64,000 bases of DNA from Calliphora vicina. Taxonomy: Eukaryota > Arthropoda > Insecta > Diptera > Calliphoridae. A program made the translations under genes and the position numbers. Positions 48,001 to 60,000 of the stretch are shown here, piece after piece. The first letter of the stretch is position 1. Every line of letters starts with the position of its first letter. Location: the NCBI RefSeq assembly GCF_958450345.1, contig NC_088784.1, positions 59,638,247-59,702,246 on the forward strand, in the 5' to 3' direction. The notes beneath the pieces were generated by a model. That model saw nothing but the letters and a program-made list of their open reading frames with translations, ran no database searches and was not told where the DNA came from.

Positions 48001-51000
48001 CCTTTTATTTTCTATATCACTGTGCGAAGATTTATCTGATACTTCAATTAACATTTTGAATCAAATGTGTTTACAAAATGAATTACCTATTCAACAAATT
48101 TGACTGTAAACTAATATGAAATAAATTTTTTCTAATCAAAAGCAATGAATGTACTTTATTTTACTCCTGATGGGTTAATGGTCCACAAAGGGTTAATTTT
48201 TTCTTAAATTTGTTGAAAATATAAGTATTTCTACATATGGTCCAAATTTGGTAACAAACAGTACTTTAATAGTTATTAATTTCGCACGGAAAAAGTGATA
48301 CTTTGACCTATAGAGGACTGCCTTGGACTGCCTTACTTAAATATAATTTTATTGCGGAATTTAGGTTTTTTCAGTTTAATCAAGAAACTAAACCGTTTTT
48401 TGAGTTACGCGGATGTATATTGTGCAACCTCCTCCATAACGGTATATCTCGAAAATACGAGCAAACCTAAAAAGCGGTTAGCACCACTGAATTCTGCGTA
48501 GCCGAATTAGTTTAACCCACATTGTGCCCTTTTTGACAGAAAAAAAGTGTCAATTTCGTGCACAGTGTTACCATTCAATACGTAAAAAGTTCTGTATAAA
48601 TATTGTATATATAAATCATATTGGAAATTTTCTTATTCGAATTACTGACAAAAGTATCATAATAAATCACCATATTTCTAAAGGATTGCTTATTAGAATT
48701 TTAAAAAATAAAGCATTTCCAATAAAATACGAATAAGAAAAAACACACTAACATTGTGGATGTAGTTAGAAATTGGTCACATGTGAAATTTTTAACGCAT
48801 TGTATTTTGTTGCTTATAAAAATATATTATTTTAACTATTTTTTACATAACTCAATACAATTTATCCCTTAATCCTCCATTGTCATTTAAGTTTCCATGA
48901 AATTTAATTTTTATCAAAAATCCGAAATATTCAAAAATATAAATTTTTTCTGATTTTGTTTTACTTTATAATTTTAAAGTTTAAAAAAATGGTATTAATC
49001 GGAAATATATATATCTTTTGCAATAATTACAAAAATGTAAAAGAAAAACAATGCAAATACATATTAGGGTATTCAATCGATTAACCGTTAATCGGTTAAC
49101 CGATTAATTTTTAACGGTTAACTGTTCGAATAATTTAAAATTGCCGAAATTCCCTTTTTATTGCACTTTTAAAAATTTGTTTTGTATTTACTTTTGTCTT
49201 TCAATTCAAATACAAATTTCATATTAAAATTAGATATTTTTTGAACATCCAATAAACATGATTAGTGAGTATGTATGTATAACAACTGACATATTTAATT
49301 TACATGTCTTTGAAACTTTGTTTGTATTTACATTTTTTGAAATGAGTCTTTTAACATAACTAAACGAAACTATTAAATTAATCAAAATCTAAAACAATCC
49401 AAAAAGGAATATTCTTTATCATGCTTTTGATTTCTGAAACATATACAATCAGCGAGAGAGTTTTTTTCCAAGAAAAGTTTTATTAAATCTAAACGATTTT
49501 AAATGGCAACCGAGCCGGAAGAATTCCTGATATATTGATGTATCAATCATGTTTGTAAGTTATTTGGGGGCTACGGAAAGTTGATTTCAACATACAGCCG
49601 AATAGACGGGCAGACGGACATGGCGATATCGACTTCGCTATCTATAACGATCCAAAATATATATACTTTGTGGGGTCGCAAATGAAAAATGTAGAAATTA
49701 CAAACGGAATGACAAACTTATATATACCCTTGCTACTCGTGGTGAAGGGTATAAAAATAAAAATCAAAGTCTGACAAATATATCTGACAAAAAAAATAAA
49801 AATCAAAAAATAACAATTATTTCTGTCAAAAAAAATAAAAATCAAAAATAACAATTATTCCTGACAAAAAAAAAATAAAACTCAAAGTCTGACAAATATT
49901 CCTGACAAAAAAAAAAATAAAAATAAAAAATAAGAATTATTTCTGACAAAAAAAATAAAACTCAGAAAATAACAATTATGTTGTGATTTTTATTATAAAT
50001 GTCATAATTGTTACGGTCCCTGGTTAATATCTTTCTAATCAGTATTTATCCTAAATTTTTACTTATCAAATATACACTCTCACACCAAAAATAATTGACT
50101 TTTTTGAAAACTGATAAAACTAAATGAAAGATTATAGAATAGTGCATATTTTGTATTACTCAGTTCACAAAACACGGATTTTGAGTTATGACGTTGTTGC
50201 AGCAAATAGGCGATATGTGTACAAAAATGATCTCAAATACCTTATTTGCCGTTTTTTATGTTTTTGTACACAAAATTCGTTGTTGTATTTTCAATTTAAA
50301 ATTAAAATAGAAATTATTCGGTTAATCGAATAATTTTAAATTAACCGATTATTAACCGAATAAATCTAAACCTCGATTAATTATTTGCTCGATTAACCGA
50401 TTAAACCAGAAACCCGATTAATTGAATACCCTAATACATATTCAAATGGAAATAGCTTACTATTATGTATTTGGAATTTCAATTTCTCTTAAAATGTAAC
50501 CACAAACATTCTTTACCTCTTTTTGAATAAACTACATTCAGTTAATGCATTTTTATTAGCGTTAAAAAATTATACTTTTTTATGTGTAACATATTTAAAT
50601 ATGTTCCTTAAATTTAAAATTGTTTAAAATACAATTTTGAAAAATAATAAATATTAATCCTATATGATATTTTTATTTCATTTCTATAGTTTTGGACTCA
50701 TTTGGTTCAGCTCCCAAAACATTTACCTGGGGAAATTATTTCTGGTTTGGTACACCTGATTTATGCAATGATCTTAATCAGCCTTTCACCATTAGCTTAT
50801 CACATTCACGTCCTCCAATTTTCAATGCCACCAGTCCGTTTCCCGTGCAATTCATTGTTGTGTATTTAAATTTTACCACACCATATTATATAGACATAAA
50901 ATTACCATACGAGGTGAATTATAATTCTATTTTAAAAATTTCAATAAACTAATTAAATTGTTTCAATTTCAGAATCTTATTCATTTGGGTTTGTGTTTGC

Positions 51001-54000
51001 CAAAAAGTTGCAGCATCTCAAAAATAAGTTCCTATACCGATTTCTACTTTCAACATCAATATTTTCAAATGCAACGGAATTTTAAGTTAAAAATGAAAGC
51101 TTTAGATGTAAAAGCTCCCCATTTCAGTTGGAAATATTTAACTGAAACTGGAAGTGTTTTAATTTTGTGAGTATTTTTTATAATGTGTATGCACAGTGGA
51201 ATATTTGACCTTTTTAAATATAATAGGACATATATAAATATAAGTCATAATATCCTATGTACATTAGGGTGGCCCTTAATAAATGAAAGTTGAATTTATG
51301 TCAGTCTCACCCCCCAATTTGGTGTACATTGGTGAAAAAATCATACTGAAAAATTTTTAGGTAAATCGGTTGGGGCAAGCCCTCTGAAGTTTTGAGATGC
51401 ATTTACAAGGGAAAAAATTTAATTTTTTTTCAGTTTTTGTTAAAATTTTGCCATTAAAAAATTACTTTTGCAATTTAATTTAAAAGAATAGAAATGTGTA
51501 CGTAATTGTCGTTCTACTGGGACATAAAAAACAGAAATTGGTCGAAAAATTTTAAAGTTCTTAAAAATTCCCCAGGCCATTGGAACATGAAATGTAGGAA
51601 CAAAATTAACATATTTTGATAAATTTTAAAATAAAAGCCTATTTTTACTTAAAATATATCAGTATTTAATTATATATGAGTTTTGTGTTCGTAGGATACC
51701 GTTAACCTATTCGCAGGTATGACCAAAAAGATTTAATTTTTTTAATGGCAGTTTCAAAACTCCAATTTTTTAAAATTTTGTTAAACAATTTCAGAATTTT
51801 TTGATCATCTCATTGGAATTTATTGAGAATATAATAGGGAATACAAATATGACAATATCTACTATAGTTTTTCCGTTCCTTAGAGAAATTTTCATAATTT
51901 TATTCCCCATTATATTCTCAATAAATCCCAATGAGATGATCAAGAAATCTGTTAAACAAAATTTTTAAAAATGTGAAAATGGAGTTTTGGAACTGCCGTT
52001 AAATTTTTTTATTATTTTTTTGGTCATACCTTCGAATAGATTAACGGTATCCTAAGAAGACAGAAACTCATATACTAGTAAATGTGGAAATATTTTATGT
52101 AAAAGTGAGCTTCTATTTTAATATTTCTCAAAATATGTAAATTTTGTTCCTACATTTCTTCTTCTATTGGCCTGAGACACGTTAATGGCCAGGGGAATTT
52201 TTAATAACTTTAAAATAGTTTGACCAAATGTCTCATTAGAACGACAATTACGTACACATTTCTATTCTTTTAAATTAAATTGCAAAAGTAATTTTTTAAT
52301 TGCAAAATTTTTACAAAAACTGATAAAATTGCATTTTTCCCCCTTGTAAATGCATCTCAAAACTTCAAAGGGCTTGCGGCAGGCACGTCTTAACCTCTAC
52401 CGATTTACCTAACATTTTTCAGGATGATTTTTTTTTAAATATTCACCAAACTGGGTTGTGAGACTGGCAAAAATCCAACGTTCGTTTATTAAGGGCCAAC
52501 TAGAGATGTTAATCGGGACTGGTTTTTGAAAATCCCGGGGTTCGGGATTTGATAAAGAATCTAAAATCCCGAAAATTAAAACAAAGAAACGTACATAATT
52601 ATGTCTTTACAATTGAATATAATTTATTTATTTAGCAATTAATTTTTTTAGGCACTAAAAAGCATAGAATACTTGCATAAGTACATTATATAAGAAGAAA
52701 TAACAATAAAGTATGTACATTAGAGTTAATTTCAAAAATTTGATTTGCGGGTATCATAATTTTTCTGAAGGTTTTTGCGTAAATAAAAATAATGGCGTCC
52801 TTTTTTTGTGTGCACCTAAAGACACACATTTTGAGCACATTTTCTGCAAAGCAAAAACTGTTGAATATATAGCAAATATGATTTCAACAGTCGATTCTGC
52901 ATCAAAAATTAATACAACTGATGTTTTTTGAATCCTTAAAAATATTTACAAAAACCCACACATCTTATAAAAAAAATTAGTTTTTTTAAACATGCACGAT
53001 GAAAAGGCATTTTAAGCTCAAAATCTGCGTCTTAATTTTTGACGGTTAACTGTTCGAATAATTTGAAATTGCCGATTTTCAAATAACAAATAAACCGATT
53101 AATTTGTGTCGATTAACCGATTAACCGAAATTCTTTTTTTTTGTATTTATTTTTCCGTTTCAATTCAAATACAAATTTCAAATTAAAATTAGATATTTTT
53201 GAACATCCAATAAACATGATTAGTGAGTATGTATAATAATTGACATATTTAATTTACATCTATTTGAAACTTTGTATTTCCATGTATAGACGAAACTTTT
53301 TTTGAAATGATTGTTTTATCATAACTAAACGAAACTATTAAATTAATCAAAATCTAAAACAATCAAAAAGGAATTTTCTTTATTATGCTTTTGATTTCTC
53401 CAACATAAACAATCAGCGAGAGAGTTTTTTTCCAAGAAAACTTTTATTAAATCTAAAGAAAAAATCGTTTAAATTATATTCTTTTTATAAAAGATTTTTT
53501 CAGAAGATCTCACAAAAACCCTAAACAACTCACACATCGCTCATTTGCTGCAACAACGTCATAATTCAAAAAAAGTCGTTTCGAGAAAAATATCTTTGAA
53601 TATTTTAGGACATTTTACTATTTCTTAAATAAATTTTCAACAAATCATGTGATTTCAGAAATATAAATTGTAGATGTTAATATCTTTCTAATCTGTATTT
53701 AACCCAAATTTTTACTTATCAAATATACGAGAAAACATGAATTTTAATTTTGATGTTTACAACAAAAAACACTCTCACACAAAAAAAATTCACTTTTTTG
53801 AAAACAGATGAAACTATATGAAAGATTATAGAACAGCGCATATTTTGTATTACTCAGTTCATAAAACACGGATTTTGAGTTATGACGTTGTTGCAGCAAA
53901 TAGGCGATTGTTTACAAAAATGATCTCAAATACCTTATTTGCTGTTTTTTATGTTTTTGTACACAAAATTCGTTGTTGTATTTTCAATTTAAAATGAAAA

Positions 54001-57000
54001 TAGAAATTATAATAATTTTAAATTAACCGATTATTAACCGAATAAATCTAAACCTCGATTAATTATTTGCTCGATTAACCGATTAAATCAGAAACCCGAT
54101 TAATTGAATACCCTACTATTTACTATTGACAAGTTTAATGTTACAATAAATGTTCGTTTTTCGTCACGTTGAGTTTTTTCCAAAAAATAATTATCTTTTA
54201 ACCAAAGGTAACATGTTACCACTGTGCTGTTTAAAAACCCCTTGTTGATTGGCGACACTATTTATTAAAAGCTTTTACTAATTTTTTCCAGTATGGTACT
54301 CATAACAACCACTCTGTTGGGAATATTCGCCGAAGTTGTTTACAATTCGAAAAATAAATTAAAGCTCCAGCATACGTCGCACATTAAAAGCCACCTCAAT
54401 CCCAATTCACCAACAAATGGTGTACCCACCACAAACAGTATCATCGACCACGAAGTACCACATCGATATGAGTTGAGACAAAGCTCTTTATGTGAAGAGC
54501 TTTTGATGTGCTTTCGTTTCTCTCTCAACTACAAGACCGTTATGAGTTTGGAGAATTCAAATACGAATTCGAGATTTTTAACTGTCATGGCGGGTCTGCG
54601 CACCATAGTCTGTTTGTGGATAACGGTATTTCATGTCTACTACTATTCCCTATTTGCCATTTCGAATACACCATTCATCTTTGCCAGACTGGAGGCATTT
54701 ACTTTGCAACCAATTCTACAGGCCTGTTTCTATGTGGATATTTTCTTTATAATGAGGTTTTACAGCAAAAAAAAGCTATAAACAATAAAATGGACTTGAT
54801 TTTACAAAAGGAAAATAATCATAACATTTACTTTCTAGTTCTTTTCTTTTAGTTAATAATTTCTTATCGAATGCCAAATTGTTACAACAAATACGTGGGC
54901 TGTCATGGTGGGGAAATTTAAAACTTTTTATACGTTCTTTGTTGCAACGTTACATGCGGTAAGTTGTGTGAGAATTTGATTTAAAAATTAAATAAATAAA
55001 ACATACATACATGTAGATATTTAGTTACGTAATTAATTGCTTTGTTTCTTTATTACAGTTTAACTCCTGTAATGATTATTACAATGCTATTGAGTACAAT
55101 GATTTTGGATTTCCTTAATATGTATTCACCCTTTCGTTTAAGCGAAAATAGCGGTTTCTATTGCAAGTCGTAAGTAGTATTCATTCATCGTTTCTATGTA
55201 TTTATCCAGTTATACGAGTGGCATGTAAATTACATGTAATCAATGTAATTGAATCTTTTGTTGCATTTAAATATCTAATTTTTCATGTAATCTACGATGT
55301 ATGTAAAACATTTTTGTGATAAATTAAAGAACAATAAGCAATATTCTCTTAATATATTCATGACGGTTTAATAATGACAAATTTATTTTATTAATATTGA
55401 TTTTGATTACATCTTAATGAATTAAAAGAGCTCATATTAACAGTATTCGATTAAACAATGGATTTTAGAATAGGTCTACGATCAAAATTATTGGATAAAA
55501 TTTAAGATATTATTAATATTTCAGAAAATTTCGTTTAAAAAATAATTTATATAAATGGTAAACAAAATGAAGAAGAACCAAAGTTGGCTACCGATTCGAA
55601 ACGGTAAAAAGATAACGGTAACGCTAATTTGAATTATTTCGGTAATGTTATTTTGCGTTTTTTTGTTATTTATCTGATGTTTCTTCGGTTAAGGTAATTT
55701 CGATCTGACTTAAATGGTTAAGTTAAGTTCACACAAATTACAAATAAGGTGACAAAACATTTATTTTGCTATACATATATCCCACTCGCATCCCACTAGA
55801 TCTTAAAGGAATAGACCCAAGCTTTCTTTTGAGCAAAAAAAAAAAATTTTAAAAAAGGCACCATTTTGGAAAAAAAAATTAGATTTTGCAAAAAAAACAA
55901 TAATAAATTCAAAGTATTTAAAAGAGTACTAAAAATAAAATTGCAGTAAATATATATTTTTATCATAAAAAAATAGCTTAAAATATAGGGAATTTAAACA
56001 AATTTACAATAAAAATGTTTACTTGTATCAACCAGATCAGTTGCGACTAACGGAGGGTTAAACGATATTTATTTTCCGACCCTATAAAGTATATATAAAG
56101 TATATATATTCTAGATCCTTATAGATGTCTGAGTCGATTAAGCCATGTCCGTCTGTTGAAATCAACTTTTCGAAGCCCCCAAATAACTTACATACACGAT
56201 TCATACATCAATATCTCTGGAATTCTAACGGCTCGGTTGCTATTTAAAATAATAAAGACCGGGACAACTTCGATTTTTTACCTATTTTTTATATATATCT
56301 GGATTACTAAGTCATTAATATAGACAATATGGTTATCTAATGATAGATATTTCAACGACGTATATAATACCATAGTAAGTTGGACCTACAAAGGGTCAAA
56401 ATCGTGAAAAAAAATTTAACACGAATTTTTTTTCACAATAAGTTTTTTTTTAATATTAAAAAAAAATTGAAAAAACAAAAAAAAAATTTTAAAATTTAAA
56501 AAATTAAAAAAAATAATTTTAAAAAACAATTAAAAATTTTTTTTCCACAAAATTAAAAAAAAATAAATTTTGTTTACCTAAAAATATTTAGAATTTTTAA
56601 TTTGAAGTATAATTTGGTGAAGGGTATATAAGATTCGGCACAGCCGAATATAGCTCTCTTACTTGTTTTTTTTAATTTTGCTCGATCTTTTTATGATTTT
56701 TTTTAGATATTGTGGGTCTACGGACCAAATTAATTTTTAAAATATCAGCTATATTGGCGATAAAATTCTAAATGTTATAACCAGGGAAACCAAAATATGC
56801 AAATGCATGTTTTTTCTGGTGAGTCGAATGAGCACATGGATAAGATATTTACACGTTTCATAACTATTTAAGAATTTTGGCATCGATTTGTTAGTGCATA
56901 TTTTTGCATATTTTACCCTTAAATTCATATTTTTGCATATATTTGTTTTAAGAGCATATTTATGTCATATTTTTGAGTTTTTAGAGCATATTTTACTGTT

Positions 57001-60000
57001 TAATAGCATATTTTGACTTTATCAAAAACAAGTTTGGTCTTACTTATTTTTCGCTGTTGTGTTACAGGTTTTTACCTCCTTTGTTTAAAATTCAAAATTT
57101 AAAAATAGATGGCTTTTCACCAAAAAAAAAAATTTAAAAAACAAAATTTTTTTTTTTAAATTTAAAAAAAAAATAAAAAAAACAGTTCGAAATTTTTTTT
57201 TCCAAAAATTAAAAAAACTGAAAAAAAATTTTGTTCACCTAAAAAAAAATTTTGTTCACCTAAAAATATTTACATTTTTTATTTTGAAGTATAATTTGGT
57301 CAAGGGTATATAAGATTCGGCACAGCCGAATATAGCTCTCTTACTTGTTTTAATAAAAATAAGCACTATTTTAATAATAGCGCCATCTAAATATCAAATT
57401 TTAGTTCTAATTCAAACTTAACCGTTCTAAGTGTTAAAGAAATATTGTCTTTTAAATTTAAAATGTTTTCAGATCCAATAGACAACGATTTTTATTTGAA
57501 AATTTAAGTAAATTTTTTTTGGTTAAAAATTATGTAAAAGTTTGTTTTTTTAAGCGCATATTTTTTTAATTTTAAGAGCATATTTTAAAGTTTTTACTGC
57601 ATATTTAAAGCGCTTAAAACGTTTTTTTTAGAGCATATTTTCGGTTTCCCTGGTTATAACAGTTATCTCGTCCATATAAAAAGTTAATCGCATATTTTTT
57701 ACGTTTTTTCCAAAAAGACCATATATTATTTCATTTGTAGAAAATATTTTTGATCGGGACTATATACAATTTTTATATGATCCGGCAAGAGAACTTAGTG
57801 CAAAAGCGTGTAAAGTAAAATTTGGCTCCCTTAAGGGAACATAGTCCGCACCAGGACTATCCAAACTTGGCCAATTTTAAAAAAAATTTGGGTTTGAGTA
57901 AAAAAATTCTAAAAAGGCAAAGCACCGATCCTCGAAAAAGTTCCATATTTGTATAACCCTATATGTTTCTTAAATACCTACAAAGTTTTTTTACTATCAC
58001 ACGGTAAATAACGCCATATCAAAAAAACCGTAAAAATATCGATCAAAATTAAAAAAAAATAAATCAATGAGCCTAAATATCTCTTCAATTATTAGAGATA
58101 ACCTAAACATGTAAGCATATTTTTTATAGAACTTCTCAAGGAATATTTATATTTTAAGTTTCAGCTCATTCGGTACAAAAATGGATTTTTGGATTTGGAT
58201 TTTAAAAAATTTGCGGGTCTCATATTGGCCCACAATAGCGCAATGAAATCACCTCGAAAACACCTCAGCTCCAATCATGTAATTCGTAACAATATCTCAA
58301 ATAGTTCATGAGATACCGAATTATTTAAAAAAAGTTTCTAAGCCACTGTGCATCGGCTATTAAAATTTACCCTACTATTATGTGGAGAAAAATTCAGTAA
58401 AAGATTTTCTTGTTTTGGGACATTTTATAATGCAAGACTATTTTTCCAAGATTTATAATTCTCTTCTGTTTTACATAATTTGAAAGCAACAATTCCCAAC
58501 TTTTTTAAACTTTGTTAAACTAATTCTAAAAATATAAGCAGTTTTATTTTATTAAGGTCTGTCTAGGTAGGTTAATTTAGATATTTTCGTTTAAATAAAA
58601 AATTCAAGTGTCTCCTTAATACATTTGATTAACTGTCAAGAGGATAAAAGCAAACTGATTTTTTTTTTAATTGGTGGATTTGCTGGTGATGGTGTCTGGA
58701 TTTTATTTATATACAAACTAAGGGTTCTATGAGGATTAATGCGGGCGGTCTTGGGTATTTGAAGCGGACCACAAAGCTGGTTATTGTATAACGCAAGAAT
58801 ATTCTACGAGATATGACAATGTTCAAATTACGAAGTAGTTTAGAAATTTGAATATAAAATCTCTGAGAAATTTGAATATAAAATCTCTGAATTGATCATA
58901 TTAACATGATCATTCTGAATATAATCAGTCTATACTTAAGGTACGGGAGTTAGCGGTACCTGCAATTCCCACTTTATTGAACAAACGAAGAGAATATGGC
59001 GAATTTAGATGGGACAGCCCAGTAAGATTTAATATATTGCGGACTGAGCTGCTAAATATAAAGTACAATCTCTAATAACTCAATGAAGGTGAATCTGCTT
59101 GTAAGTTGCTTCTTGTAAGTCCATCGGTGTGATCCATTTGGTATGATATAATGAAAGGATTGGGATGACTTCCGACTTTGCTCTACAGAATACAGACATT
59201 GTAGCATTGGGACTACTCTCCATTTTAAAAACTGGAAACCATTTTGAACTGACCACTCTACTTTCCATGCCGGGCCATTAATACGGTCTGTTAGGATGGG
59301 AAAGTTTACATGCTGATGGATATGTGATTTGGTAATGGTGGACAGTTTTTGAGGTACCATGGCTTGATCCTTGGACAAGTTCTCGTTATGTCTGACGTAC
59401 CTTAACTATATGAGAATGACATTTTATTAATATTTGCTGATGACATTATTTTTATCGCTACCGGGGCCAGATCTCGTGCTATAATGGGTATTTAGATATC
59501 TTCATCGTCCACCGTCCACACACCGTCTTGTTCGTGTGTGTTTAGGACGATTGGTTTTAGGAGAATAAACATTGTCATGACGAATTAGAACTAGAACCTG
59601 TTCCTATTCCAAACCCGTGGAAAGTTCTGTGTCAGCTCCCTTCCATCCAGTGTATTAATAACTAAATATAACATGCGCCCTTTATTAAATTATTTCGACA
59701 GTACTTACATTCGTATAGTTTGTACTGATTTAATTTTTGTTTGTAAATTTCTTTATAGCAACTGGTGGTATAATCTGCTTTACATACACAATTTGCTCAA
59801 TATGAATGATATTTGTTGCTCATGGACCTGGTATTTAGCATGTGAAATGCAATATTTTATTATATTCACTGGATTGTTGTTTGTGCATGTTAAAAAGCCA
59901 ATTGCAGCCAAAATAGTATTTGTCACATTAGCACTGGGATTTGTGGTCATCGGTTGGATGTGTAATTTTGGCAGTGGAATAACATTTGAGTAAGTAGTCA

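Larger units (their letters stand above)
56668..58030 (+). repeat. Dispersed repeat M, copy 2
   Basis: Colinear with 20381-20900 (AAAATATCAGCTATATTGGC, AGTTATCTCGTCCATATAAA, TGCAAAAGCGTGTAAAGTAA, TTCCATATTTGTATAAC). An 871-bp MITE is inserted after GTTATAAC. About 15-20% divergence by eye. No coding frame was found. Confidence 0.6.

Noticed and set aside
49065..54116. Three similar long segments resembling LTRs or a clustered repeat array
   Set aside because: They are independent MITE insertions: two have their own 8-bp duplications, and they are too long and widely spaced for a CRISPR-like array. No primer-binding site or internal retroviral gene is present.
54508..54852. Overlapping long frame across exon 4 of gene 2
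   Set aside because: It is a +1 shadow of the real exon; its protein lacks the acyltransferase motif.
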